Below, in pieces: positions 10,652 to 22,605 of a DNA stretch of 64,000 bases. The stretch is from positions 84,422,501 through 84,486,500 of the forward strand of contig CM059583.1 in the NCBI GenBank assembly GCA_030407085.1, written 5' to 3'. Position numbers and translations under genes: made by a program. The DNA comes from Trichopria drosophilae. Taxonomy: Eukaryota > Arthropoda > Insecta > Hymenoptera > Diapriidae. Position 1 is the first letter of the stretch; the number at the start of each line of letters is the position of its first letter. The notes below the pieces were generated by a model, which saw nothing but the letters and a program-made list of their open reading frames with translations, made no database searches and was not told the DNA's origin.

Positions 10652-13600
10652 GCGGTGGAGCAGCTTAATATTAAAACTCGAAATATGAAGGATTTGATAA
10701 ATGACGTGTTATTTACGAAGGATGACATTATCACAATTCAAGACCCCAATGATGCTCGAAAATTTAATCTCTCTTCTTTTCACCATATTAAAAATAATTT
10801 AAAATTAAAAAAAGATGGTATTTCAATTTTTGCAAAATAAAAATTTACTACTGATGGTTCCATCTTTTAATTTCTTTTTTCTTAAATTTTGTAGATACCC
10901 ACGAACAAAAAAGTAATTCAAGTTTTAGACTAAAAACAGTATCAACAGAAACAAGAGATATTTTAAATCAATTAGACAGAGAGTATCAGCATACTGAAAA
11001 AACTAAAGTAGTAAAGAAAACAAAACTTGATAAATTTAATTCGGTTGGTAACAAAAATATTTCTCAATCAATTTTCATATTAACTGACATCATTTTAACC
11101 TGCGATTGGTATACAGGCACACTACTCAACTGGGGCCGTAGCTGCTGGACTTACATCTACAGTAATGCCTATAGCAACAATAATCGAACCAGATGTAATA
11201 GCCGAAGATTTAATTCGCTACGAACGTATATGGAAAAAAGGTAACAACATAGTTACAATTTAATTTGTGTCCCTGTCTTATATGTTCACTGCAATAATTT
11301 CAGGTTACTTAAAATTAATCACAAATTTTGGCCCCTTGAACTTGGAACTGAATTGTGACATAGTACCAAAAACATGCGAAAATTTTATGAAGCACTGTCA
11401 AAATGGATACTACAATGGGACAAAATTTCATAGATCTATAAGAAATTTTATGGTAAACAGTTCTGTTTATAACTTTGAATAGCACATTGTTAAGTCTAGC
11501 GGAGAATATGTCGGCAGAATTCCGGATTATGCGTCATGCCACAGACAGTAAATTTGCTGGAAATTCTCCTCTGCTGACTCGTCTGCGGCGATTCTGTCGC
11601 ATTTCTGTTGAAGAGATTAAATCCGTGTTCATAGGCGTCTTTAATCCCTTCGCCGACCCGTTTAATCTCTTTGGCAGAAATGCGGCAGAATCGAATATAT
11701 GTTCGTGAGAGGCGTTTTGGAAAATGTATAATGTGATAATAATGTTGTTATACGCCGCGTGTTACTACGCACTACGGTGCCTGGATAAATTGGAATTTGT
11801 GCCACTTGCATTTTTTAAGAAACGTTTTAATTTACCTAAATTGGCACGCCGAATGTGATTCGACTGGATTTGGGGCTCTTTCCTATAGCAGTGGAAATTT
11901 ATAATAACGCATTCAGATGATGGTTGGAGTCCTGAGAATGCATGCGTGTGAAGTTCTGAACGTTGAATGAACGGACCCTAAACGAAATCCGTAGACATCG
12001 CACCACAAAATATTTGAATTGGGCCTCTCTGTATTTTTACCACTTAAACACAATAAAATTCTAATCGCTGTATCTTGAATAACTAGATTAGTATTCCTTT
12101 TTCATGCACACGAATGTAACTTTTTAATTCACTTGGCACGTTTTCCACCTTTACAACTTCCATACTCACGCGATAAATTTTTCAAAAAATACACAGAAAG
12201 TGTATTGTGCATTTAAAATCAATCTCGTGCATTACCGGGGACTCTACGCTCTGGGAGGATGTTGATGCCAATATTTTAGAACGCTGAGATGCTGATGCTT
12301 GGAGAGTAGCTTCCTATCATGAATACGCAGAACAACGTCTGATCTCGCGTTTTACAAACTCGCCTCAACTGCCTATCTACCATCTTCACTCGGATTCTGT
12401 TACAACTTTGTACCCGCCCGCTTGTTCCTGCATTGCTCTACGCTAAAAGTACAACTCCGGCTTTCTTATTTGTACACGTGTTCCATATTAATTAGTGACA
12501 TTCGGTATAGTTATGACCCATCAGCTCTGTGCTCCATTTGCAACTTAAATGCTGCTGATAATATGATATGTATTCATTTGGAATACCCAATCTTCGAATC
12601 CGTTCATAGGGACTTTTTCCTCTTTGCTATACATCTTTGTTTTCCGTTAAAAATGGAATTATCACGATAATCTGCGAGACTGACACCAACTCTGCGAGGG
12701 TCTCTTTTCAACGCAAACATTTCATGGTTAGAAATTAATAGTATTAGAACTGAGAGTGCAACAATATTATATATTCAGTCATCAGTCATCAGTCATTAGT
12801 GCAGAATTATTTTATCGCAGCGCTGTGGTTTAAGTACTCTGAAAAATTGGTGAAAGTGGTCAATTTTAGCCGTGTAATAAAATCCGCAACAACCAGGATA
12901 TCAATCAATACTACGTTTTCGAAGATTGCCAACATCAAGGCCAAAACGTCAATTAGATTTCAGTTTTGTATTGTCTATTGCCCTTGATACCACACTTCTT
13001 CATATTAATATAATCGATACCCTACAGTGAGAAAAAATTTGATTTCTGAGATGCTTTTCTTGCTTTCCTGTTTTATATAATGAGTCGTATTAGGTTTTGT
13101 TGAGAAGCACAAAATACATCTTCACACACCCTCATAATAATGAATTTTGTAATTCTTAATTAAACCTGGTTAAATTTAATCATTTAAAGGTGCAAGGCGG
13201 TGATCCTACAAATACTGGAAATAATGGTGAATCAATTTGGGGAAAACCGTTTGAAGATGAATTTAAACCTAATCTAGTTCATTACGGCAGAGGAATTCTT
13301 TCAATGGCCAATTCTGGACCAAATACAAATGGATCCCAATTGTGAGCAAATTAAATGTATTCAAATTTTAACTAATATTTGTACTTAGCAAACAAATAAA
13401 TATTGCAATGTTATATTTCAGTTTTATAACTTATCGTTCCTGTCGTCATCTAGATCGAAAGCATACAGTATTTGGGCGTATTGTTGGTGGACTGGATACT
13501 TTGAATGAAATTGAAAAGATAGAGGTTGATAATAAGGATCGACCTATAGAGGACATCGTAATTCAGGGAACGGAAGTTTTTGTTGATCCTTATACAGAAG

Positions 13601-15098
13601 CTGACGAACAATTAGCAACAGATAGGGGTATTGAATTGCAAAGTTCAACAAAGAAAAATAATCAATATTTATCAAAACCAAAAAATCAAGAAGTGAGACA
13701 ATTAAAAATTTATCGTCAAGGTGTAGCAAAATACATAAATATGTCAAATAATGAAGACAGGTTAGGTTTATCACTTTTTCCTATGTAATTTATCCCTTTG
13801 CGTCACGATTTGCACATTGCATTCAAATCGCTTGGCAATTTTTCTCGGTAGTTCTTGGAATCGCTGATTATGAATCTGACATATATATTTTTCAATTTAA
13901 AATCCAAATGATAAACAAAACTGTTTAAATTGACAGCGTAGGTTAAATTACAGTAAACCCTGTACTTTGATGTTTTCACAATCGTTGAAAACGAATACGA
14001 GTTCAACAATTTGAAATTCAAAATGGCACACAACAAATTTATTCGTCGTAAGTTCTGGGTAATATAAAGCACAAAAGAAATTAGATTCATCGTTTCCAAT
14101 TCCAAATTGTATAAATATTGTTATATTAAATTATCCATTTCGACGCTCTAGTGCGCCAGATTAGTCATCGAAAAGACTTTGGTCACGTTTTATGTGACAT
14201 TAGTTTTACATTCGACAACTCATCTTGTATTATATGCACTTGTTCGTTGTTCGTCGTATTCAAATATGCATACTGTCGATTATTCAAATGCGACATAAAA
14301 GTTACGATGAATTTTTATATACAATCACCGACTTCGAAAACTTTTCAAGTTAGATTCATCATAAGTGACTCCAAATATAGTAAAATCACTTGGCTATAGC
14401 GGCGATTTTCACAAATGATTTCTTTTTAAAAAACATGTAATTTTTTCATAAATCTGTTTATAAGTATTTACATTCAGATACAAATGCAGGTCAGATTTAC
14501 CTGCTGATTTATGTCATTTATGGGTTTAAAGAGTACGGGTTTTATCAGTAACCATTAATCTATAATGTCAACAGTTAGTCGCTATTCTATGCCGTAGTAT
14601 GGGCCACGCAAATATTATCTTATTTGTATTCAAGACAATATTTACGAAGCATCCAACATTACTTTTCAGTCTGCCCATGAATAATGACAGATTAGTAGTC
14701 TCAAATGCGCTCAATTTTCCAAAATGGAAACAAACAGAAAAGATTGCCATTTGGGAACTTAAACTCACGATTTAAGGTTTAATTGACTAATTTTTTAATT
14801 ATTTAACGTTAACAAACTGTTGTTTACCATAGTATGAATTCGTTGAATAAATTTCTGAGATATTTATCATTAAAACATTGCGTGAAATTAAAAAAAAAAA
14901 GTTAATTTTTAAGGGAGAAAATTTAACGGAGAAAAAGTGGTTTTCTTACCACCGTGACGCAAAGGGTTAATGGAACACACAAATATTAAATTGTATTTAT
15001 AATGTTGCAGCTCAAAAAGAGAAGAATTAAGTCCAGGCATACCCGCAAAGAAACAAAAAATTCTATGCAGTACATTTAATAATTTTAGTTCATGGTAA
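10652..15098 (+). CDS. PPIL2: PPIL2-type cyclophilin (RING/U-box peptidyl-prolyl isomerase-like 2), seven exons, 5' exons missing
   Basis: The exons are 10652-10817, 10895-11043, 11117-11240, 11304-11452, 13190-13341, 13422-13760 and 15011-15098. Joining them keeps one open frame throughout. The product begins inside the protein ('[15 protein letters not shown]'), continues through 'HYSTGAVAA', then a complete cyclophilin domain: '[14 protein letters not shown]' with the catalytic Arg, '[20 protein letters not shown]' and '[12 protein letters not shown]'. It ends with 'FRQGVGKYIN'-like sequence and a terminal FSSW, as in PPIL2. The position equivalent to cyclophilin A Trp121 is His, so isomerase activity may be weak; known PPIL2 proteins also lack this Trp. 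PPIL2 is a nuclear spliceosome-associated protein with an N-terminal U-box. That part, roughly the first quarter, is not found upstream in this window. Two donors are non-optimal (gttggt at 11044, gttagg at 13761). A poly(A) signal AATAAA is at 15286-15291. Confidence 0.93.
11453..13189 (+). other. PPIL2 intron 4 (1.7 kb)
   Basis: This is the only long intron apart from the last one. It holds a hairpin-forming segment (11590-11692), a short triple repeat of 'cagtcat' near 12776-12796, and otherwise no recognisable gene. Confidence 0.7.
11590..11692. repeat. Stem-loop of about 32-bp arms, possible miniature element
   Basis: 11590-11622 ('gattctgtcgcatttctgtt' onward) pairs with 11661-11692 ('tttaatctctttggcagaaa' onward) with a few mismatches. 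The segment is GC-richer than the intron it sits in. Confidence 0.7.
13794..14966. mobile_element. Non-autonomous piggyBac-like element in the last PPIL2 intron
   Basis: The termini are perfect 14-base inverted repeats CCCTTTGCGTCACG (13794-13807 and complement 14953-14966). They are flanked by TTAT on the left and TTAA on the right, fitting the TTAA target of piggyBac transposons with one later substitution. The 1.17 kb interior has only small frames and no transposase. Internal segments ('gaatcgctgattatgaatct' near 13859) resemble the 121-bp units of the 3827-6570 element. It lies entirely within intron 13761-15010, between the exon ending at 13760 and the last exon. Confidence 0.85.
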
Positions 15099-15285
15099 TA
15101 AGACATATTAAGATAAACAAAAAATACTTCTGTTTGCATTTGAATCGGTTGAAGTTGAATAACTTTTGCAAACAGTTTATTATAAGTATTTTATTTGAAT
15201 AGTAAACTGTAAATTAGTTATGTTTTCATTCAAGACATTTATAGTTTTCGAGATATATATGTTTAGTTTAATGAACAAATTATAA

Positions 15286-15291
15286 AATAAA
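15286..15291 (+). terminator. Poly(A) signal AATAAA after PPIL2
   Basis: AATAAA lies 188 bases after the PPIL2 stop codon. Another AATAAA occurs near 15399. Either could direct 3'-end formation. Confidence 0.5.
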
Positions 15292-15639
15292 TGCGCACAT
15301 ATATTATATTTCTGTAAAGGTATTTTCATTTTAATTTATGTAATTACACTGCATCATATCTTTTAGATGCTGAAAGGAAAATAACAAAATGTACGCAAAT
15401 AAAGTTGCTTGTCATACGATCAAAAGTGTACATTATAGCTTACGACTTGTCGATTAATGGATATCACTAAATTGATGATTCATCTGAGAAAATATCATAA
15501 TATTTAATGTTAAAAATATAAGAGTTATTATTAATGGTAGAAAAGGTAATGCGTCGTAACTCTCATTTTTCATACAACGTGTTTTCCGATGTGGAAAGGA
15601 AAGGAAATGAATTATCCCCCGCTTTAATGACATTTTAGC

Positions 15640-16041
15640 CTATTCGCGGGTCGGCTCTCGGGTGGATAGGTCGGACAGACAATCGAACACATCACAAGAC
15701 AATACATAGACAAATTCAAGACAACACCCACCCAGAGCCAGTCCCCCCATTACTGCGCCCCGTAGAGCCATTTTGACCACGCTGTATCGCAGTTGCACGT
15801 GGTCTGGAAAAACTACGGAAAACCCAGACAGATACAGTCGACGAACTACTTTATCGTCAGAGGATACCCTCTGATGGTAAAGCAGGTGTGTCTCACATTC
15901 AGCAATCGGCTTGCTGTCTTTGCCGTAGCGGGCGCAACGCTCGGTTTTTTTTATTTTAATAATCACCCTTCCAAGTATGCATTCCCAATCAGGATGCTTT
16001 ACTTGAAAGAGCGACTGCGAGTCGCGCCGGCCACAGGGCAA
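15640..16041 (-). other. 133-codon minus-strand frame beside the BEL/Pao remnant, unrecognised
   Basis: The frame is Arg/Cys-rich and lies on the strand and side where the 3' end of the BEL/Pao element would be. No domain is recognised. It may be 3' untranslated or LTR-proximal retroelement sequence. No match to the candidate 5' LTR near 19300 was found by eye. Confidence 0.25.
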
Positions 16042-16084
16042 TTGCTGTCGATTTACTAAGTCTCAAAATGTTAAGAAATAATAT

Positions 16085-16735
16085 CCGAATGACCTAACGA
16101 ATTTCTTTCTATATCGATCGGCAACCGCGCGAGCTGAGTAATCGGTCTACTTAACATGGTTGTTGCGATACGTAGTTTGACGACGCGTACAATATCATTG
16201 GCACCCGGAGAACACTCAACTACGCGCGCTAACGGCCACTTAGTTGGTTTGGTCGCTTGAGCAGTACGAGTTGCCCAATCGCAATGGGTTTTTTCGGAAC
16301 ATGCCATTTTGTGCGTTGCTGCAGCGAGAGCAGGTAGTCCGAGGACCAAATATTCAAAAACTGTTCAAGCATCTGTCTATGAAGCTGCCTCCGTGACAGC
16401 CGATACACAGGTAACGTAAGCCTCGATGGGTCCGGCACTGCCGTCAAGGGACCACCGATCAATAAATGACCAGGTGTCAGCGTAGCAAGGTCATCGGACA
16501 AAGGGGCCAGAGGTCGAGAGTTTAAGACGGCCTCGATTTGGCAGAGTAACGTAGTAAGTTCCTCACACGTTAGGGTGCGTCTTAACATAACGCCGTTTAA
16601 ATGAAATTTAAAAATTTTCAGTCCTGCCTCCCAAAGGCCGCCAAAATGGGGAGCCGCTCGCAGGCCAGGAACGCAGGAGACGAATAATCAGACACTAATT
16701 CAATGTGCACAGCCTTAACGGCGGTCTGCCTGATA
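16085..16735 (-). pseudogene. BEL/Pao integrase C-terminal fragment
   Basis: 'KAVHIELVSDYSSPAFLA' (about 16710-16660) is the integrase core around the beta strand before the second catalytic Asp region. After a frameshift, 'TCEELTTLLCQIEAVLNSRP' and 'LTPGHLLIGGPL' mark the C-terminal integrase segment. A basic tail follows ('KWPLARVVE', 'RVVKLR') typical of the domain at the end of BEL/Pao Pol. Frame breaks occur near 16600 and 16250. It is not functional. Confidence 0.85.
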
Positions 16736-16739
16736 TTTT

Positions 16740-17620
16740 TCGCGACCGCGGGATTCATGTGATCTTGGGATTCGTAATCCTTGAGAAATTCATGATAAGC
16801 GAGTTGATCATCAACGGTGCGAGCTAGACGACGTTCAGTCGACTCTAGAAACTTCTCTGCCGCACGACGGGACTCTCCGATGTTAATGGGGGACGTTGAC
16901 TGAAAGGACAGACGTACCATACAGCGTCCTTCGGGATCCCTAGAGTGGGTGGTCTGAAAGTGGGTCTCACAGGCTTCATCGCCGTGGGACAGAGATTTTT
17001 GAGCGGGAATATTCTCCAACTCTCCAAATTTTTGAAGACTGTCATGAAGTTTAGATACATTTGTACAAATAAGCGCGATCGTTTCCGAAGGCACGGATTT
17101 AGCGGGGGCTGTCGTCCAGCCGGATATAACCCAGCCAAAACAGAGTTTTGAGCAGTTGGATGTCTAACCGGTCCTTTTATGAGGCCGTCCAATAGGAGTG
17201 ACCTATACATGTCTGAACCGATTATAAGGTTCATCGGATCAGAACTGCTGGGATTTGTGTCGGCTAACTGCAAATTGCGTAATAATGGCCAATCAATTAA
17301 TGGGCATTTGGCTGTGTCTGGGACATATGACGTCAGCGTGCGCATAATTATCGCATCCGTTTCGAAAAATTGATCACCTGAGGGCAGAGGAGTGATTTTA
17401 ATGTTCGCAGCGCGATTGGCTGTACCGGCGGAAGCTCCTCCGATGACGTTTACTGACGCTGATACGCGACTAATACGTCTGCCAAGCGCATTCGCGAGGG
17501 GTTCCGAAATAAAAGTCCAGGTAGACCCTTGGTCTAGCAGTGCACGGACAGTAATCGACCGACCCTTCTCGAATGAATTTGGACATAAGTGGTGGCTAAA
17601 AGAATCGCGGATGATTGTAT
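16740..17620 (-). pseudogene. BEL/Pao aspartic protease and protease-RT linker remnant
   Basis: 'SITVRALLDQGSTWTFIS' near 17545-17490 carries the D-x-G-S active-site motif of the retropepsin of BEL/Pao elements. It is followed by 'IIGSDMYRSLL' (about 17240) and by the Pol linker 'LQKFGELENIP', 'DEACETHFQTTHSRDPEGR' (about 17040-16920) that precedes the reverse transcriptase. Frameshifts separate these blocks, and the catalytic RT motif (YxDD) is absent. Confidence 0.85.
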
Positions 17621-17715
17621 CGCTGAATTCGACGCAAAATGTGTGAGCACAGTGTCCTTTGATTCAGATGTCGACATCTCTATTGAATGTGTCGAGTAAT
17701 TCGTCCGTGACTCGG

Positions 17716-18723
17716 CTATCGAGATCTGATCGGACTGCTCTCGATGCAGCAACGTATGATTCCGTTTACGGCGAAACAATTAATGCACAACCGATGCTGC
17801 TTAACAAAATCACATCTTTTCAATATCGACAAATTCTTAAACCGTTTACATGTATATAGAAAATGTGAGCCGGAACAAATGGGACATTTAATGCTGTTCG
17901 TGGTAGCGTGAGATTGAACGGATAACGTGCTCTTTCGCTGTGAGCTGGCAGATTTAGACGTTGTGCGGGTAGTATCATTAGCGCCAAGGTCGTTTGAGGA
18001 CGTTTGCAAACCGCAAGATCTATTATTTAAAAAATCTTTAAATTTGTCGAAGGTTGGATATGTCTTCTGTGCACCGAGTTCGAGAGAACGGATCCAACTT
18101 GGATTGCAACAGATGCACCAGAAGTGCATCGCATTGATCGACGGGTTGCTGTAACGCACGTAACGCGTTTTATAATAAAAATCGCGAAGATCTGAGGCAG
18201 AATTAGCGCGGAATAACTGTAGCGAACAAAAAGCTTGCAAGTCTTTATCAATTATGCACCGTTTATTTGCGAAATGATCGGCAAGCAATTCCCACGCTAC
18301 CTCGAAATTATCATGCGTGATCGGCAGATTCACGATCATTCCAAGGGGCTCAGCTTCAAAAGCCAAATGTAAATAATGAAGTTTACGAATATCGTCTATT
18401 GACGTGTCTTTTTTAATAATTGAATCAAAATAATCCGCGAACATATCCCATTTGTCATATTCACCTCGGAATTTCGGCAACTCGATGCGAGGAAGCTACG
18501 ATGAAGACCGACGGGATTGGATTTGGATGGCTGCAACATTCGATGTAGATAGTACGCGCATGAAGCTCACGACAATGCGACCACACTGCGCGCATACAAT
18601 TAAGACGCACTTGCAATTTTGCTACAGTCCTTTCGGTCGCAGGAGAAAGAGATGAGACTGTATCCTTCAATTCTTGAATGTTGTCGTCTGTTGATGGACC
18701 AAAGTTTCAAAATCTTGAGACAT
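17716..18723 (-). pseudogene. BEL/Pao Gag remnant
   Basis: The likely original start is the ATG at 18723 (MSQDFETL); the frame stops after 18 codons and resumes in another register ('KDTVSSLSPATERTVAKLQ'). The main block, 'IELPKFRGEYDKWDMFADYF' onward (from about 18490), is the Gag domain typical of BEL/Pao elements. A zinc-knuckle-like 'CPICSGSHFLYTCKRF' (C-x2-C-x4-H-x4-C spacing) lies near 17850. Gag would package the element RNA. Frameshifts and loss of Pol make it non-functional. Confidence 0.85.
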
Positions 18724-19225
18724 TTTGACAGCTGATTATTCAGAATGAGCCCATTCCAAAGAGGCTTGTTTGACAAATGAAAACATTCAACACGTGATAC
18801 TCGTTGAATACATTGTCAACGGTGCTGAAAACGCATTCATAAAATGTCGTGCGAAACGCGCGACAGTTGTGTACACCCCGCGGGGACGTCGACGCTCGAA
18901 ATTCAAAATGCGAATGTAAGCGGCGATCAACTTGGCGCAGCAGAGCGGGGCGAAGCTTGTCCTGGTCCTGGCGGAGAGGGAGGCCGTTGACTTCGAAGAC
19001 GGAGATGTTGAAGGAGTGTGGTAACCCTCTTGGTGTCGAAGGAGATGCACGTCTCGAAGTGGGAGACGGAGCGGTGCGGGGAAGAAGATTGATGACGTCA
19101 CAGGCGAAGCTTCGCGAATTTTTCAAAGCGAAAATTCGGAACCAATTAAAAATGTCCCTTTTCTTTCCCTTTTCAGGTATGTCACTAACACAGAAATGTG
19201 TACCACTGCAATGAAATCCACGAGT

Positions 19226-19245
19226 ATCCTGGCAGGATCGCCAAA
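19226..19245 (-). other. Candidate tRNA primer-binding site of the BEL/Pao element
   Basis: The minus strand reads TGGCGATCCTGCCAGGATAC, an 18-20 base TGG-starting sequence that could pair with a tRNA 3' end. It lies between the Gag leader and the putative LTR. The tRNA identity is not assigned. Confidence 0.5.
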
Positions 19246-19560
19246 ATAATTCTGTCGATGTATGCGTCCGGCAGAATCGCAGAGGTGCAGGAATCACGCG
19301 TGGAAAATAAGCGACACGTGGTTTGGGTCGAATGCAGATTTATTCGCCACTACTTTTCTTATAAAACTATGATCATTAAGCAATTAAATTGACCCTTTTC
19401 CGCACGATACGAACTCGCGGAAACTTAGTATTTCGGAGAATCGCGAGTGCAATCGAAAATCGAAATGACGCCGCGGATTCCAAATTCGCTCAATCGACCG
19501 CAAAATAGGTGACGCGCGCAAACAATATTGGCGATCGGGAAATTAAGTCTCAGCGGAAAT
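19246..19560 (-). repeat. Candidate 5' LTR of the BEL/Pao element
   Basis: Immediately upstream of the putative primer-binding site on the minus strand there is a TATA-like 'ttttataag' (complement of 19359-19366) and then AATAAA (complement of 19339-19344), in the order expected of an LTR. The outer boundary is not defined and no second LTR copy is visible, so this is inference from position and signals. Confidence 0.4.
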
Positions 19561-20896
19561 AGAGTGCGCTTCCGAACTTGTTTACATACAGCAACAAATA
19601 TGCTACAGATTGTTCCCTGTCCCGTTTATTCACATAGTCGTATACTTCCCAAATGTAGCTATATTATCTATATTCAACGGTTTATCGGTATGAATAAATT
19701 CAATTATTCATGATTGGGTGATTGTTTCATTGGCAACTTGAACATTTACATAATACCAAATGTATAAGAGTAAACAAAAAATTGCAACACCGTCTACGCG
19801 TGATTATTGCCCATTTATTGCCTTCAAAAATTGGTTGATTTTTTCCACGCATTTAAACAAAAAAAAAACGGAGTCATCTATCAAATAAACAGTAATAATG
19901 TCAAACCCTTTTTTACTACTTTACAGAACTATCTAAACGACTGCCCAGTTTAAAATTAGCTACACAGGGTGATTCTCCAATGGCAACCCAGAAGGAAACG
20001 GTGGATTCTTGATAAAATTCTAAACAACGCTTTCCTTTGAAAAAACTTTCAGGAAAGTAGCGTTTTCAAATTATTCATCATCAAAGTCAGCCAATAGGAG
20101 CCGGAGATGCTTCATTGTCGGGGAGAAATTTGAACCGTCACATTATTGGCGAACGTCCGAGCATACATACATAGAAAATGCGCATCGATAAGAAGCGCGC
20201 TTCTGTTTTCGTGCAATAACCTGTGGTTCGAATATGACTGTCATAAATTTTGAACGGTTTGCATAACCTGATATGCGATTTCTAAAACGCTAATAAAAGT
20301 ATTTAAAAAACGTTGGACGTAATGAAAATGAAAGAGAAAAGTAAAAGCATTTCAATTTTAAAACAGTTGCAATAATATTTTTTAAAATAAATTGACAAAG
20401 AGAGGACATAGGTAACTTACATTCACTTGGAATGTTGCAAATTCGCTACAAATTTTGTATTGATTTCCTTTTTAACGACTTTAATAAAATTTTACCTGAC
20501 CATGGTCATCAAAATGTTCAATTATTATAATCGCTCTGAAAATAGAAGATTCCGTGCAGTTGAAAGTCAATAAATTTTAATTTATGATTATTATTAGATG
20601 TTAAAGGTATGATCAACCTTTTAATGACATTGAAATAAATTCCCAGAGCCCGTTTCATTTTAAGGAAGATTTAAATCATTTTTTAAAAACTTTCAGTTAT
20701 GTACACTTGTTCTCATAAGGTTAATTGATTTTTTAGAAGACAAAACTAATCCCATTTGAGGCTAATTTTGAACAACCGAAATCGCCCACATTTGGTTGCG
20801 AATGTGTTAATCTATTATATTGATGATATTAATACTTTTTAATGTCAACGCTTTAATGCCTTCTTCCCTAAACATCTTTTGTAAGGTTCAAATTAA
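19561..20896. other. AT-rich intergenic sequence, nothing recognised
   Basis: No ORF, inverted repeat or RNA gene could be supported. 'cacagggtgattctcc' near 19966 resembles a transposon terminus, but no partner was found. Confidence 0.4.
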
Positions 20897-21245
20897 TATT
20901 TAACCCTTTGTGGCATAGTGGCATCACCTGATGCCACCTATTTCTAAACAATTTTTTGAAAATTCAATGTAGCTGTGAATCAATTTTTCCGATACTTTTT
21001 GTAATTTTATAATCATGGAATTTTACAAAATGAATGTTCATGTGCTAAATTTTGTAAAATTATTGTCAATTTATTGATAATTAATGAACAAATTAAAAAA
21101 AATAGCCGGTTTAAAATACAACATTCATTATTGACGAAACTTTTAGACATAACATTACGAAAGTTGGAATATACTGGGGATTTGGGGGCTGCTGATCTGA
21201 CCTCAGATTTTAAAAATTCAAAATGGCGGATAGAATATGGATGAT
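20897..21245 (+). mobile_element. piggyBac-like element, one end only
   Basis: It starts 'ttaaccctttgtggcatagt' (TTAA plus CCCTTTG). It runs through the same series of blocks as 4560-5078 in inverted orientation, ending with the 'aaaatggcgg' unit. The right terminus was not found, so it is truncated or its other end has diverged. Confidence 0.55.
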
Positions 21246-22600
21246 TCAAATATTAAAAGGTATTTTATTGAGGCAATGGTGAATTTCATTTTTGTCGTTT
21301 ACACTTTTATCAATAACTTTTAAACGAAATAATATTTTGATCTGAAATTTACAGGATACGCTTATCTTTACGCATTCTAAACGTAGTTCTACTTGGAATA
21401 AGTTCTGAAACTTGAATCCGAAACATTGGTGATTTCACATGGAATGCTCCAACTCCGTGATTCTGGGTCCCTTATTAATCCGGTAACACTGTATGTTATT
21501 GTACGATACATCCTCATGTATAATGCGCATTTCAATGCAACGGAATTTTTACGTAATCATTTTATGTCGTCAAAATGTCTGAAAGAATCATAGAAACGTG
21601 TTTCAATTACGACAATTTTTTGACAAAATATATCGTGACCACGAAACAGAGGTGGGTCGAAACTTTTCGCGAATCTAACAGGGAAAGAAACGACGAAAAG
21701 TTCTCATTTTTAAAAAACATTACCTCTGTGTCCATTTATGACGGATATCGACGATTTCTCGGAAAAAAATACAGAACGTTTTTTTATATTTATATATAAC
21801 AATTGAAAAATAATAATAATTATAAGAAAGGGAATTGAAGTAAACGGGGAAAAATAGTTACTTTTAAAAAAATAACAGCTTTATAATGAACATACTGATA
21901 TTATTGTAAATTCCGAAAAACGAAGTGTAAAATTTGAGTAAGAGTTGCTACGGCCGGATTTCAAAATGCACCGTCTTTCTATTGAATTTCATTAGTTCAA
22001 AGTAGTAATATTTTCCTGTCAGCATAGCCGATAATGATGTATGACATCACCGTACTTTCGTAACAGTCTGCCTTTTATGATATCTTGTTTTGGACGTTAA
22101 TCAGTAATCACCCTCGATTTTGTTAATACAATCTTCCAAGCGAAATTCGCATTGTGCTGCATTTTCTTCAAGATATGCGTATTTATTCTTCATTTCCGCA
22201 TCAATGAGGTATTTTTTTATATATATACTGTATATCAAATCTTCACAAACGCGCGGTATACTGACAGAAAGTCTGATGTACATGAGGAAAGAAAGAGTGT
22301 TGTTGAAGAAGCTGCAGCAATCATATCCGTTCCCAAACAGACAATCTTTCAAATTACCCACCGTCAGACGATTTTTTTTTGAAAATGCGCACAATTGTAC
22401 CTGAATCCTTACGCGTTCAGTTGAAAAAAAAAGTAATTTTAACTAAGAAACGCGGTAACACCAAGAAATACAAAATAAAAGTCACAAGTACCGCACATGC
22501 TATAATGATCCCAAGTAGACCACAAACAGTTCTGTCGTTCGTGCAAATCGCCCTTAAATCTTTAAAAATAATCAACGTCAATTAAGTTAATCCACTCTCT
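21246..22600. other. Intergenic, nothing recognised
   Basis: Small open frames (for example 21575-21799, and 22101-22404 on both strands) lack recognisable domains and start or splice context. A region around 22260-22420 reads like decayed coding sequence ('KSVVEEAAAIISVPKQ'), but no family is assignable. Confidence 0.35.
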
Positions 22601-22605
22601 ACTGG

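Larger units (their letters stand above)
16085..19560 (-). mobile_element. BEL/Pao LTR retrotransposon, decayed and internally deleted
   Basis: Read on the minus strand, the order is leader with primer-binding site, Gag, aspartic protease, the start of the reverse-transcriptase region, then integrase C-terminal sequence. Most of the reverse transcriptase and RNase H is gone: protease/RT-linker sequence (to about 16740) passes within a few codons into integrase 'KAVHIELVSDYSSPAFLA'. Several frameshifts break the reading frame. A candidate 5' LTR lies at 19246-19560. No matching 3' LTR was recognised. Confidence 0.85.

Noticed and set aside
13761..13788. PPIL2 ending at the TAA at 13786-13788
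   Set aside because: Splicing at 13760 to 15011 restores the family's conserved C-terminal FSSW, so these codons are intron.
18740..19297. 185-codon minus-strand ORF
   Set aside because: It lies in the BEL/Pao leader between the primer-binding site and Gag and has no recognisable domain.
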